A stretch of DNA of 64,000 nucleotides from Clostridium mediterraneense (GCF_900091705.1 NZ_LT594785.1:858119-922118), one strand, 5' to 3'. Numbered from the stretch's first letter, positions 8,236 to 17,584 are shown. The notes: a model not told the origin generated them from the letters alone. Numbers and translations: made by a program.

Positions 8236-9747
8236 ATGAAGAAGAAGTGGTGGATAGGAATAATAGTTATTTTATTATTTGTACTAGCTTTTGTAGGATA
8301 TAAAGAGTATAACAAGAAAAATAATGTTAATAATAAACCAGTAATAACAGTAGCCATGTCAGGTACTTATTATCCATTTGGATTTAAGGAAGGTGACAAA
8401 TTAGAGGGCTTTGAAGTTGATGTTTGGAATCATATAGCTGATAAGATAGGATATAAAGTAGAATATAAAACAGCTTCATTTAGTGGATTATTTGGATTAC
8501 TTGATTCAGGTAAGGCAACTACTATAGCTAATCAGATAACTGTTAATAATGAAAGAAAAGAGAAATATTACTTTACTGAACCAACTGTTTATACAGGAGC
8601 TCAGATAGTTGTCAGAAATGATGAAAAAGGTATAACTGATTTAAGTTCACTTAAAGGAAAAACTGTTGGGGTTGACCTTGGAAGTAATTATGAGCAAATT
8701 CTTAAATCTTCTGGTGAAGATATTAATATAAAAACTTATCAGGATACAAATGTAGCATTTAATCAATTAATGATGGGAAGAATAGATGCGGTTGTTATAG
8801 ATAGAGTATCAGCAGCTATGATGATAAAGAAAGAAAATCTTCCTTTAAAAATGGTAGGAAAACCAATAGAATCTCTTGAAAATGCATATCCATTTGTAAA
8901 AACTGATGCAAATAAAGAGCTTATAGAAAAAATTAATACTGCTATCAATGAAATGAGAGCAGATGGAACATTAAAAAATATCTCAGAAAAATGGCTTGGA
9001 ACTAATGTAACTTCACCTGGAGATACTGATAATTCAGCAAATATAAATACAGTAGCTAATAAGGATAAAGCAGATTCAAGTACTAGTAATTTTAGTATAG
9101 AGTATACAATGCAAATTTTACCTAAAGTTTTAGAGGGAGTAAAGGCTACACTATTAATAGCAGTTATTTCAATGATAATAGGGCTTATAATAGGACTTAT
9201 ACTTGCAGTGATAAGATATTATAATATAAAAGGTTTAAAACAAATAGTTGAAGTGTATATATCATTCTTTAGAGGTACACCATTATTAGTTCAATTATTT
9301 ATTTTATATTTTGGAATTCCACAATTAATACCAGCATTTAAAGATATGTCAGCATTTATTGCAACTATAATAGGACTAGCTTTAAATTCTTCAGCTTATA
9401 TAGCAGAAGTATTAAGATCAGCAATAGATGCGATAGATGAAGGACAAATGGAAGCATGTTATTCACTAGGAATGACAAAAGCACAAGGGCTTAGAAGAAT
9501 AGTTCTTCCACAAGCATTAAGAATAGCAATTCCACCATTAGGAAATGTATTTGTTGATAATGTAAAAAGTTCATCACTTGCATTTACACTTGGAGTTGTA
9601 GAAATACTAGCAGAAGCGCAAATGGTAGCAGCAGCTAGTTACAGATTCTTTGAACCTTATGTTATAGCAGCCTTAGTATATTGGGTTATAATTTTATTCT
9701 TCAATTGGTTACAAAGAAAACTAGAGAAAAAATTATCTGTATATTAA
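8236..9747 (+). CDS. Polar amino acid ABC transporter, fused binding protein and permease
   Basis: One 503-aa polypeptide carries both extracellular ligand capture and transmembrane transport. An N-terminal membrane anchor or signal helix (about 4-22) is followed by a SBP_bac_3 binding domain (about 35-255: FGFKEGDKLEGFEVDVW, NERKEKYYFTEP, KGKTVGVDLGSNYEQ), a Ser/Thr/Asn-rich linker (about 256-285) and a HisM/GlnP-type permease with the ATPase-contact loop EACYSLGMTKAQGLRRI. Such fusions are known in Firmicutes glutamine and polar amino acid transporters. It forms an operon with the ATPase gene 13 bp downstream. The true substrate is not shown by sequence. Ribosome site AAGGGGG. Confidence 0.9.
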   Translation: MKKKWWIGIIVILLFVLAFVGYKEYNKKNNVNNKPVITVAMSGTYYPFGFKEGDKLEGFEVDVWNHIADKIGYKVEYKTASFSGLFGLLDSGKATTIANQITVNNERKEKYYFTEPTVYTGAQIVVRNDEKGITDLSSLKGKTVGVDLGSNYEQILKSSGEDINIKTYQDTNVAFNQLMMGRIDAVVIDRVSAAMMIKKENLPLKMVGKPIESLENAYPFVKTDANKELIEKINTAINEMRADGTLKNISEKWLGTNVTSPGDTDNSANINTVANKDKADSSTSNFSIEYTMQILPKVLEGVKATLLIAVISMIIGLIIGLILAVIRYYNIKGLKQIVEVYISFFRGTPLLVQLFILYFGIPQLIPAFKDMSAFIATIIGLALNSSAYIAEVLRSAIDAIDEGQMEACYSLGMTKAQGLRRIVLPQALRIAIPPLGNVFVDNVKSSSLAFTLGVVEILAEAQMVAAASYRFFEPYVIAALVYWVIILFFNWLQRKLEKKLSVY

Positions 9748-9760
9748 GAGGTGAATTAGT

Positions 9761-10504
9761 ATGATAAAAGTGGAAAACTTAGCAAAGAAGTTTAAAAATA
9801 ATGAAGTCTTAAAAGATATAAATCTAGAAGTGGAGAAAGGTGAAGTAGTAGTAATTCTTGGACCATCAGGTTCAGGAAAATCTACTTTACTAAGATGCCT
9901 TAATTATTTAGAAGTTCCTGACAAGGGGAATATAACTATTGCAGATTTATCTATAGATGCAACAAAGGTTACTAAAAAAGATATTAATGAACTAAGAAAA
10001 AAATCTGCAATGGTTTTTCAAAGCTATAACTTATTTAATAATAAAACAGTAATGCAAAATGTTACTGAAGCTTTAATAGTAGTTAAAAAGATGAGTAAGA
10101 TAGAAGCAGAAAAAATAGCTATAGATATGCTTACAAAAGTTGGGCTTCAAGATAAAAAAGATGCCTATCCTAAAACTTTATCAGGTGGTCAAAAACAAAG
10201 AGTAAGTATAGCAAGGGCAATGGCAATAAATCCAGAAGTAATTTTATTTGATGAACCAACATCAGCATTAGACCCAGAGCTTGTTGCAGAAGTTTTAAAT
10301 GTTATAAAAAATCTAGCAAAAGAGCATAGAACTATGATAATAGTAACTCATGAAATGAGTTTTGCAAAAGAAGTTGGAGATAGAATTATATTTATGGAAG
10401 GCGGACTTGTAGTAGAACAAGGAACTTCACAAGAGATATTTACAAATCCAAAAGAAAAAAGAACTAGAGAATTTTTAGCAAAATTTATACAAAATATAAA
10501 ATAA
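9761..10504 (+). CDS. Amino acid ABC transporter ATP-binding protein (GlnQ/TcyC type)
   Basis: The nucleotide-binding subunit that powers the fused permease encoded just upstream. The Walker A motif GPSGSGKST, Q-loop (VFQSYNLF), signature LSGGQKQR, Walker B ILFDEPTSALD and switch His (VTHE) are all intact. Length (247 aa) and the close fit to the polar amino acid uptake family support the assignment. It is the last gene of a two-gene operon, followed by a terminator. Ribosome site AGAGGTGAA. Confidence 0.93.
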   Translation: MIKVENLAKKFKNNEVLKDINLEVEKGEVVVILGPSGSGKSTLLRCLNYLEVPDKGNITIADLSIDATKVTKKDINELRKKSAMVFQSYNLFNNKTVMQNVTEALIVVKKMSKIEAEKIAIDMLTKVGLQDKKDAYPKTLSGGQKQRVSIARAMAINPEVILFDEPTSALDPELVAEVLNVIKNLAKEHRTMIIVTHEMSFAKEVGDRIIFMEGGLVVEQGTSQEIFTNPKEKRTREFLAKFIQNIK

Positions 10505-10533
10505 AGAGTTATCTTTTTAGATAACTCTTTTTT
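10503..10533. terminator. Bidirectional intrinsic terminator
   Basis: Perfect 12-bp stem AAAGAGTTATCT / AGATAACTCTTT with a 4-nt T loop, between the ATPase gene and the convergent FemAB gene. Confidence 0.85.
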
Positions 10534-10538
10534 ATTTA

Positions 10539-11876
10539 TTATTGTTTCTTATTCATTAAACTATTTCTTATCTTTTTAAATTCAGGGAAGGCTTTCTTAT
10601 ATAAGCCATATACAAATCCATTGATAACTAAATCAAATTCTCCAATAAATTCAACAAAGTTTCCATTGAATCCTTTTTTGAATTTATATAGTCCGTATAA
10701 TGGATTTTCTGGATTTAAGTCTCCTGAAACTCCTCTGAAATCATAAACAGGACAACCAAGTTCAATTGTATCTTCAATCATAGCCCATTGCATTGCAAAG
10801 TTAGGCATTGTATCTCTTAATTGGTTATCTGATGCACCATATAGGTACCAACCTATATTACCATAATATAGGTATAATGATCCTGAAAGATAAAGTTCTT
10901 TACCTTCATAAGGTTTGATTTCATCAAGCTTTTTATTAAATCCTTCTATTTGTCTTTCTGCTTCTGCAACCTTCTTTTCTTGGTCTGCAATTCTTTTTTC
11001 TATTCTTGATCTCTTATCTGCATCTTCTTCAGCAGCAAGTTTAACCTTTTGTTCTTCTACTTTTTTAATAGCCTTATTTTTTTCATCTTCTTGTTTTGCA
11101 AGTTTTTCATTTAATCTATTAAAATCATTCTCATAACTATATTTAACCATGTAAAGTCTAGCATGAGGTGCTAAATAATTTATCATGTTTTCAAAGTAAG
11201 CTTTATTTCTTACTATAAAGTTATCTCTCTTACCTGTTGTAACCATGATTTCATGGAATCTTGATATAACTTCATTATTAAGAGTATCTTTATCATAAAC
11301 TTCTACAGTTAATCCTCTTTCTTCAGCAACTTTTATGTTATATCTTGTTTTACTTGAGAACTTCTTAAATACAATTTTCTTTATATCAGTTTTATCTCCT
11401 TCTGTTGGAAGTGGAAGTCTGAATACAAAGTTTGGTTGTATAGCTTCAAAGTTCTTACTATCAGTATTTCTATATCCTAAGCTCTTTAAGAATTCTTTTG
11501 TATTATTTCCTTCTTCCATTAATTCTTCATTTTCACGAAGATGGATATCAGGGTCTACAGTAATAAAGCTAACTTTATTTTTTTTAGCGAAATCTTTAAG
11601 ATAATTTGTAAATTCAGTTACAAGTGGCTTATTTGTATAATCACAAGTAAATCCTCTTGGTATGTATCCCATATATATGTTAACACGTGGAGCCTTTCTT
11701 AAAAGAATAGTAGCAGTTAATACTAATTCATTATTGCTATCATATCCTCCAATAAATTTATGTTGCCAGTCTCCTTTTAGTGAAGCCCAATAAGAAGTTT
11801 GAAATATATGTCCTTTAGAATGAGTTGCATTAAATTTATCAACTTCAGTAGGAGCTATTTCTTTAAAATTATACAA
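10539..11876 (-). CDS. FemAB-family peptidoglycan aminoacyltransferase
   Basis: Likely transfers an amino acid from aminoacyl-tRNA to a lipid II or peptidoglycan peptide. Two GNAT-like subdomains are visible (FQTSYWASLKGDW near the start; YLYYGNIGWYLYGASDN, WAMIEDTIELGCPVYDFRG and LYKFKKGFNG near the end). They flank a Lys/Glu-rich antiparallel coiled coil (roughly residues 245-315), like the tRNA-binding arm of FemA/FemX. Start TTG 11876 is preferred because GAGGAGG lies 8 nt upstream. An in-frame ATG at 11903 would add nine residues, but it has no ribosome site and its coding sequence contains the Shine-Dalgarno. The amino acid added is unknown. Confidence 0.85.
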   Translation of the reverse strand: MYNFKEIAPTEVDKFNATHSKGHIFQTSYWASLKGDWQHKFIGGYDSNNELVLTATILLRKAPRVNIYMGYIPRGFTCDYTNKPLVTEFTNYLKDFAKKNKVSFITVDPDIHLRENEELMEEGNNTKEFLKSLGYRNTDSKNFEAIQPNFVFRLPLPTEGDKTDIKKIVFKKFSSKTRYNIKVAEERGLTVEVYDKDTLNNEVISRFHEIMVTTGKRDNFIVRNKAYFENMINYLAPHARLYMVKYSYENDFNRLNEKLAKQEDEKNKAIKKVEEQKVKLAAEEDADKRSRIEKRIADQEKKVAEAERQIEGFNKKLDEIKPYEGKELYLSGSLYLYYGNIGWYLYGASDNQLRDTMPNFAMQWAMIEDTIELGCPVYDFRGVSGDLNPENPLYGLYKFKKGFNGNFVEFIGEFDLVINGFVYGLYKKAFPEFKKIRNSLMNKKQ

Positions 11877-12110
11877 TGTTGTTTCCTCCTCAAAATTTTC
11901 CATTGAAAGTTTTCTTATATTCTGTTTCGATAATTATTAATTTTTTATAAAAAAAATTAACTTTTTCTAAAAGCATATGTATATTCTAATATGAATTTAA
12001 GCGATATTCAAGTTAAGATAAGATTACGATGAAAAAAATGTTATAAATTTAAAAAACTTATTCAAATATGTTATCATTAAATAAAATGTAATTTAATGGG
12101 AGTGGGAAGG

Positions 12111-13718
12111 ATGTTTAATAGGGATGAAAAGTGGAGAAGATATGTAAAAGTAAATTGGCCTAGTAGTATTGATAAAGATAGAGATTATGTAGGAATAAAA
12201 AAGTATTATGAGGATTTTACTAAAGGTAAATATGGTGAGATTGATGACCAGACTTTTAGTGATTTATCAATGAAAGAAGTATTTGATAAATTAGATAGAA
12301 CATATAGTAGTGCTGGGGAAGCAAAACTTTATAATATGTTAAGAGATCCTATTTATGATAAAGATAAGTTAGAGAGTATTTCAAAGCAAATAGAAAGCTT
12401 TAGTAAAAATGTTGAAGAGAGAATAGATATACAAAAAGAATTTTTGAAGCTTGGAAAGGATAGAAATTTTTCATTTATTGATTTTTTGTCGCAAGATTGG
12501 CAAGGTAACAAAAAGAAGAGAATTTTATATATTTTTTTAGGAAGAGTTTTACCTTTAATATCTATAGCTTTATGTTTTATAAGACCACAACTCATAGTTC
12601 TTTTTGTGGGAATAGTTTTTATGAATTCTTATATAAGTAATAAAGAAAGTGGAGTTAAAAATACAAAACCATATGAAGCTATACAATATGCAGGAAGAAT
12701 GATGAAAACTAGTAGATATTTATTAAGTAAGAATTATAAAGTTATAGAGCCTTATAATAAGAGATTAGAAAAAGTAATGGATATACTTAAAGAAGATGAG
12801 AAGAAATTTAAGTTAGTAACTTCAACTTTATCAGGGAGTATTCATGATATTGAAATTATAGAGCCATTTATAGATGTAGTAAGACAATGTAGTTTAGGAT
12901 TAGAAAATTCTTATTATGGCTTAATTGAAAATACTAATAAGTATAAAAAAGAATTAAAAGAGCTTTATGATATTTTAGGAGATATAGATGCACTTATTTC
13001 AGTAGCAGCGTATAAAGAAGATATTGAATATGAAATTTCAACTCCTGAGTTTATAAAGGAAGATATATTTAAAATTATAGATGGAGCACATCCTTTAATT
13101 GAAGATGTAGTTACTAATTCTATAGAGATAGATAATAAAGGTATAGTTCTTACAGGAACTAATATGTCTGGTAAATCAACATTTTTAAGAATGCTTGGAA
13201 TCAATATAATATTTGCTCAAAGCTTTAATTTTGTTCATGCAAAAGAATATAAAGCACCATTTCTAAATATTATAAGTTCTATAAGCCCAGAAGATGATGT
13301 TATAACAGGAAAGAGTTATTATCTTGCAGAAGCAGAATCTATTTTAAGAATAATAAATAATTTAAATAAAGAACTAAAAGTATTCTGTGTTATAGATGAA
13401 ATATTTAGAGGAACTAATCCAGTTGAAAGAATAGCAGCATCAGAAGAAATACTTAAATATATTCAGCAAAGAAATTCAGTTTCTTTAGTCGCAACTCATG
13501 ATAGAGAACTTACTGAACTTTTAGAAAGTACTCATAAATTTTATCACTTTAGTGAAGAAGTTGATGAGAAAGATGGACTTAGTTTTGATTATAAGCTTAA
13601 AAAAGGTGTACTTAAAACAAAAAATGCAATTAAATTGTTAAAGTATGTTGGTTATCCTAGTGATATAATTGAAGGAGCATATAAAAATATAGAACAGAAC
13701 GATAATAAAATAATATAA
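12111..13718 (+). CDS. Membrane-anchored MutS-like ATPase
   Basis: A 535-aa MutS-superfamily protein lacking the mismatch-recognition and connector domains. The N-terminal half has a helical clamp-like region broken by a hydrophobic hairpin (about residues 138-173) that looks like two membrane helices. The C-terminal half is the MutS ATPase with Walker A GTNMSGKST, Walker B VFCVIDEIFRGTNP and ATHDRELTELL. Its role is unknown; it is not expected to be the housekeeping mismatch-repair MutS. ATG 12111 is chosen because GGGAGTGGG lies just upstream; ATG 12096 has no ribosome site. It is the first of three close genes with the thioesterase and the peptidase. Confidence 0.82.
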   Translation: MFNRDEKWRRYVKVNWPSSIDKDRDYVGIKKYYEDFTKGKYGEIDDQTFSDLSMKEVFDKLDRTYSSAGEAKLYNMLRDPIYDKDKLESISKQIESFSKNVEERIDIQKEFLKLGKDRNFSFIDFLSQDWQGNKKKRILYIFLGRVLPLISIALCFIRPQLIVLFVGIVFMNSYISNKESGVKNTKPYEAIQYAGRMMKTSRYLLSKNYKVIEPYNKRLEKVMDILKEDEKKFKLVTSTLSGSIHDIEIIEPFIDVVRQCSLGLENSYYGLIENTNKYKKELKELYDILGDIDALISVAAYKEDIEYEISTPEFIKEDIFKIIDGAHPLIEDVVTNSIEIDNKGIVLTGTNMSGKSTFLRMLGINIIFAQSFNFVHAKEYKAPFLNIISSISPEDDVITGKSYYLAEAESILRIINNLNKELKVFCVIDEIFRGTNPVERIAASEEILKYIQQRNSVSLVATHDRELTELLESTHKFYHFSEEVDEKDGLSFDYKLKKGVLKTKNAIKLLKYVGYPSDIIEGAYKNIEQNDNKII

Positions 13719-13732
13719 GGGAGATGTTCTTA

Positions 13733-14260
13733 ATGAAAAGAAAAGTTACATGTAAACAAAATGTAGGTAAAAGATGTATAGTTTGTGGAGTGGAAAATAG
13801 TTTTGGTTTAAAGACTGATTTCTATGAATTAGATAATGGAGAGCTTTTAGGAGTTTTTAGAACTCTAGAAGAACATCAAAGTTATCCTGGTAGAACTCAT
13901 GGTGGAATATCAGCAGCTATTTTAGATGAAACAATAGGTAGGGCAATTTGTATTACTGATCCAGAAATTTGGGGTGTAACAATAGAACTTCAATTAAAAT
14001 ATAGAAAGCCAGTTCCACTTGGAACAGAATTAAGATGTGTGGGTAGAATAACTAAAGATGGTAGAAGAGCATTTGAAGGTACTGGAGAGATTTTACTTCC
14101 AAATGGTGATGTAGCAGTAACTGCTTATGGTAGATATATGAAGCTTCCAGTGGATAAAATATCAGATGTAGAGCTTGATGAAGAAGAGTGGAGAAGTAAT
14201 GAAAAAGATACTGACCCAACAGAGGTAGATCTTCCAGAAACAGATAAAGTAAAAAGATAG
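13733..14260 (+). CDS. PaaI-type hotdog thioesterase-like protein
   Basis: A 175-aa hotdog-fold protein that probably hydrolyses an acyl-CoA. The fold signature includes HGGISAAILDETIGRAI, with the conserved Asp/Glu position of PaaI thioesterases, then VTIELQLKYRKPVPLGTEL and GRITKDGRRAFEGTGEIL. A short N-terminal CxxC-like region (CKQNVGKRCIVCG) could bind metal, and the C-terminal tail is acidic. The preferred start is ATG 13733; ATG 13724 directly abuts the AAGGGAG ribosome site. The gene sits 14 bp after the MutS-like gene. Confidence 0.82.
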   Translation: MKRKVTCKQNVGKRCIVCGVENSFGLKTDFYELDNGELLGVFRTLEEHQSYPGRTHGGISAAILDETIGRAICITDPEIWGVTIELQLKYRKPVPLGTELRCVGRITKDGRRAFEGTGEILLPNGDVAVTAYGRYMKLPVDKISDVELDEEEWRSNEKDTDPTEVDLPETDKVKR

Positions 14261-14269
14261 GTGATAAAG

Positions 14270-15304
14270 ATGATAGAAATAAAAAAGAATTATGTTCTTG
14301 AAAAGGCAAAAAGACTTTTAGAATTTAATAGTCCAAGTGGATTCTGTTTTGAAATCATGGATATGGTTGAAAATTGGGTGAATTCTTTTGGATATAAATT
14401 TGAAAGAACTAATAAAGGAAATGGAATTATAACTATTGAAGGAAAGAGTGATGAGAAAGTTATAGGACTTGCAGCTCATGTTGATACTCTTGGAGCAATG
14501 GTAAGATCAATAACAAGTGATGGTACTTTAAAATTTACTATAGTTGGTGGACCAATAGTTCCAACACTTGATAGTGAATATTGTATTATTAGAACTAGAG
14601 ATGGAAAAGAGTATTCTGGAACATTTTTAAGTACAAGTGCAGCTATTCATGTTTATGCAGATGCAAAAGATAAAAAAAGAGATCCTGAAAATATGGAAAT
14701 AAGAATAGATGAAGTTGTAAAATCTAAAGAAGATGTAGAAAAGCTTGGAATAGCACCTGGAGATTTTGTATTTATAGATCCTAAAACTACAATAACAGAA
14801 AGCGGATTTATAAAATCTAGATTTATAGATGATAAAGGTAGTGTTGCAGCTTTAATGGGGCTTCTTGAAGCAATGAGCAGTGAAAAGATAGTTCCAACTT
14901 ATAAAACAAAGATAATAATTTCAACTTATGAAGAGGTTGGCCATGGTTCATCTTATATACCAGAAGATATAACAGAGCTTATAGCTGTTGATATGGGATG
15001 TATTGGTGAAGATTTAACATGTACAGAATATGATGTATCAATTTGTGCAAAAGATTCAACAGGTCCATATGATTATAATATGACAACAGATCTTATAAAT
15101 TTAAGTAAAGAAAATAATTTAGATTTTGCTGTAGATATATATCCTTTCTATGGTTCAGATGTTGGAGCAGCACTTCGTGGTGGAAATGATATAAGAGGAG
15201 CTTTAATAGGACCAGGTGTTCATGCTTCTCATGGAATGGAAAGAACACATTATAAAGCAATAGAAAATACAATAAAATTACTTTATTTATATTTAACTAA
15301 GTAA
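14270..15304 (+). CDS. M42-family metallo-aminopeptidase
   Basis: A cytosolic peptidase of the glutamyl-aminopeptidase/TET type using two divalent metals. Ligand and catalytic segments are all visible: AAHVDTLG (His, Asp), RFIDDKGSVAA (bridging Asp), STYEEVGHGSS (Glu-Glu), AVDMG (Asp) and HASHGMERTH (His). Length 344 aa is normal. ATG 14270 is preferred over in-frame GTG 14261, because AGGTGAT, which includes that GTG, acts as the ribosome site. Co-transcribed with the thioesterase (9 bp gap) and ended by a terminator. Confidence 0.9.
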   Translation: MIEIKKNYVLEKAKRLLEFNSPSGFCFEIMDMVENWVNSFGYKFERTNKGNGIITIEGKSDEKVIGLAAHVDTLGAMVRSITSDGTLKFTIVGGPIVPTLDSEYCIIRTRDGKEYSGTFLSTSAAIHVYADAKDKKRDPENMEIRIDEVVKSKEDVEKLGIAPGDFVFIDPKTTITESGFIKSRFIDDKGSVAALMGLLEAMSSEKIVPTYKTKIIISTYEEVGHGSSYIPEDITELIAVDMGCIGEDLTCTEYDVSICAKDSTGPYDYNMTTDLINLSKENNLDFAVDIYPFYGSDVGAALRGGNDIRGALIGPGVHASHGMERTHYKAIENTIKLLYLYLTK

Positions 15305-15309
15305 TTAAG

Positions 15310-15339
15310 AAAAGCTATCTCAAAAGAGATAGCTTTTTT
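15310..15339. terminator. Bidirectional intrinsic terminator
   Basis: Perfect 12-bp stem AAAAGCTATCTC / GAGATAGCTTTT with an AAAA loop, between the convergent peptidase and globin genes. Confidence 0.85.
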
Positions 15340-15341
15340 CA

Positions 15342-15782
15342 TTATTGATTTCTTGATGCATAAATTTCTTTTTCTACTTCTATAAATACCTTAGCAATTT
15401 CATCATAAGCCTTAGCCCATGCATTAATGATTTCATCTGTTGCTGCATCACCTAAAACTTCTTTGATAGCTATTAAAAGATTAGAACCTACTATTGGGTA
15501 GTGCTCTGCTTTAATTTGACGATCACAGTGAACTTCACCTATTTTTTTAACTACTGGCATAATTGCTGATAGATTGTCTATATTTTGTGCAGCAGCTAAA
15601 ATTGACATAGCTAATGCTTTAGGTTGTTCTCCTGATTTTTGTTTATCCATGTTAAAGAATACTTTAACTTCAGGATTGTTTTCAAACATAGTTTTATAGA
15701 AAACTTTTGTGATTTCTACTCCATGAGTTCTTAATACAGGTACTGTACTTTTTACGATTTCAATTGTTTTTTGATCTAACAT
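15342..15782 (-). CDS. Single-domain bacterial haemoglobin, Vitreoscilla (Vgb) type
   Basis: A 146-aa haem protein of the flavohaemoglobin globin class with no reductase domain. Key haem-pocket residues line up with Vgb: Tyr29 (B10), Gln53 (E7) and proximal His85 (F8, in EVHCDRQ); the AEHYPIVG and [18 protein letters not shown] segments are near-signature sequence. Known relatives bind O2 and NO; in an anaerobe, NO or O2 detoxification with a separate reductase is the likeliest role (inference). The upstream region has a promoter (15804-15832) and an inverted repeat (15865-15887). GGGAGAAAC is the ribosome site. Confidence 0.9.
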   Translation of the reverse strand: MLDQKTIEIVKSTVPVLRTHGVEITKVFYKTMFENNPEVKVFFNMDKQKSGEQPKALAMSILAAAQNIDNLSAIMPVVKKIGEVHCDRQIKAEHYPIVGSNLLIAIKEVLGDAATDEIINAWAKAYDEIAKVFIEVEKEIYASRNQ

Positions 15783-15803
15783 AATAGTTTCTCCCTAAAA
15801 TTA

Positions 15804-15832
15804 TATCTATATTTAAGTTTATATATTATCAA
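15804..15832 (-). promoter_or_regulatory. Candidate promoter of the globin gene
   Basis: On the minus strand: TTGATA (15832-15827), 17-bp spacer, TAGATA (15809-15804), about 20 bp from the start codon. Confidence 0.45.
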
Positions 15833-15864
15833 CTTATTAGGCATAATATAGCATAAAGGAATTT

Positions 15865-15887
15865 AATGAGCAAATTATATGCTCATT
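15865..15887. promoter_or_regulatory. Inverted repeat in the globin / arylsulfotransferase intergenic region
   Basis: AATGAGCA (15865-15872) and TGCTCATT (15880-15887), 7-nt spacer, followed by a short T-run. It lies 83-105 bp upstream of the globin start, in a divergent region of 298 bp. It may be an operator; a terminator role is less likely because no gene reads into it. Confidence 0.4.
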
Positions 15888-16080
15888 TTTAAAATAGATT
15901 ATAGATATAAACGATAATATTTTCTTTAGATTGCTAATTTTTTTGATTAAATTTAAAATAAATGCAAGTTTTTACATAATATTTACAAAAAGGCGACAAA
16001 ATTTAAATTTTAACAAAGTATAATTAACTTAAAAGAGTAATATATATTACACCAAAAATTTAAGTACAAAGGAGAAAAGC

Positions 16081-17568
16081 TTGAGAGAATTATTAGAAAA
16101 TCAAAAAAAGATTATTAAAAGTATAAATGATTCATATAAAGAAAAAATTTATACTGTTGATGATCCGTATATAAGTTTAAATCCATTTGGGGTATGTCCC
16201 TTATCTGCTATTTTAAAATTTTCTACTAATAAGCCTTGTAAATTAGGTTTACGTATAGCAAATAATTTAAATTTAGAAGTAGAAGATTTCAAAGTAGAAC
16301 ATGAAGTAAATATTTTAGGTCTTCTACCTGATGAAAACAATAAGGTTGAAGTAAAATGTATTTATGAAGATGGGGAAGAAGAAAAAGTTATTCATTTTAT
16401 TAGAACAGAGCAATTACCAAAAGAGTATCCAAGCCTAGAACTTTTAGAAAGTGATAAAGAAGGTATGGAAGATGGGATGATAGCTATATCTCTTGGAAAA
16501 TCTCTTGGAGTAAAAACTACTAATCATTTATATTCAATTATTGATGATATAGCAAGAGTAAGATGGCTATATACAGGTAGAGCATGTCATGTATTTTTTA
16601 AACTTAGAAATGGGAACCTCATAGTTGATGCACCAATATCAAGTGGTATTTGTGGAGCTTATACAGCAGCAGGTTTTATTGAGATGGACTTTGTAGGTAG
16701 GATAATAAATTTCTATCCTATTGAAAATGGCCTACATCATGATGTTATAGAACTTGAAAATGGAAATTTCCTAGCTATTACTCAAAGAGAGAATACTAAG
16801 CAAGATTTATTAGTTGAAATAGATAGAGAAAGTAAAAAGGTAATTAAAGAGTGGGATTTTAGAAAAATCTTAGATTTTAATAGAAAGACTGTTATTGATA
16901 AGATTTCAGTAAACCATCCTTTAGATTGGTTACATTTAAATTCTTTAGTTTATGATAAAGAAAGTAATTCCATAATAGCTTCTTCGAGAAATCAAAGTAC
17001 TGTTGTTAAGTTTAATAAAGATACTGAGGAAATAAAGTGGATACTTGCTCCGTATTATGATTGGAATGATGAGCTAAAGAAATATCTTTTAAAACCTTTG
17101 GGGGAAGGTTTTGAATGGAGCTATGCTCAACATACACCAGTATTAAATAATGAAGGTAATTTACTTTTATTTGATAATGGTAATTTTAGAAGTTACAAAT
17201 TAGAAGATGCTGTTTTAGCTCACAATAATTATAGTCGTGGAGTTGAATATAAGATAAATGAGGATGAAATGACTGTTGAGCAAGTTTGGCAATATGGCAA
17301 AGAAAGAGGAAGTGAGCTTTATTGTTCATATCTTGGAGCTATTAGAGTACTTGAAAATGGAAACAAGCTTATATGTTTTGGTGGAATAACTCGAGATATT
17401 TTTGGTAATCCAATTGATGATATGAAAAGTGATAGAATGAAAAATCATATTAATATTATCGAAATATCAGGAGATAAAAAAGTTTTTGAATTAAAAATTA
17501 GTGATAATGATATTACAAAGGCTACAGGTTACAAATGCTATAGAGCAGAAAAAATAAGATTATATTAA
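16081..17568 (+). CDS. Arylsulfotransferase (ASST/AssT family)
   Basis: PAPS-independent aryl-sulfate sulfotransferase, which moves a sulfuryl group from one phenolic sulfate ester to another phenol via a sulfo-histidine. The 495-aa protein has an N-terminal Ig-like region (about 1-125) and a six-bladed propeller domain. Family segments are HDVIELENGN, DWLHLNS, SSRNQSTVVKFN, EGFEWSYAQHTP and GGITRDIFG, with conserved His and Arg positions. No signal peptide is seen, unlike the periplasmic E. coli type. Start is TTG with AAAGGAG upstream. The following 16 bp lead to a binding protein and transporter, suggesting uptake of a sulfated or aromatic substrate; that link is inference. Confidence 0.85.
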   Translation: MRELLENQKKIIKSINDSYKEKIYTVDDPYISLNPFGVCPLSAILKFSTNKPCKLGLRIANNLNLEVEDFKVEHEVNILGLLPDENNKVEVKCIYEDGEEEKVIHFIRTEQLPKEYPSLELLESDKEGMEDGMIAISLGKSLGVKTTNHLYSIIDDIARVRWLYTGRACHVFFKLRNGNLIVDAPISSGICGAYTAAGFIEMDFVGRIINFYPIENGLHHDVIELENGNFLAITQRENTKQDLLVEIDRESKKVIKEWDFRKILDFNRKTVIDKISVNHPLDWLHLNSLVYDKESNSIIASSRNQSTVVKFNKDTEEIKWILAPYYDWNDELKKYLLKPLGEGFEWSYAQHTPVLNNEGNLLLFDNGNFRSYKLEDAVLAHNNYSRGVEYKINEDEMTVEQVWQYGKERGSELYCSYLGAIRVLENGNKLICFGGITRDIFGNPIDDMKSDRMKNHINIIEISGDKKVFELKISDNDITKATGYKCYRAEKIRLY

Positions 17569-17584
17569 TACAGAGGGGTAAAAA

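Noticed and set aside
8123-8239. 38-codon frame overlapping the start of the amino acid transporter by an ATGA junction, with GGAGGAG at 8098-8104
   Set aside because: The Shine-Dalgarno is 18 nt from the ATG, too far, and the peptide is mostly Ile/Tyr/Lys/Asn as expected from random A/T sequence.
10915-11136. Open frame antisense to the FemAB coiled coil
   Set aside because: Low-complexity Ser/Phe/Leu product, which is the mirror of the Lys/Glu coiled coil; no ribosome site.
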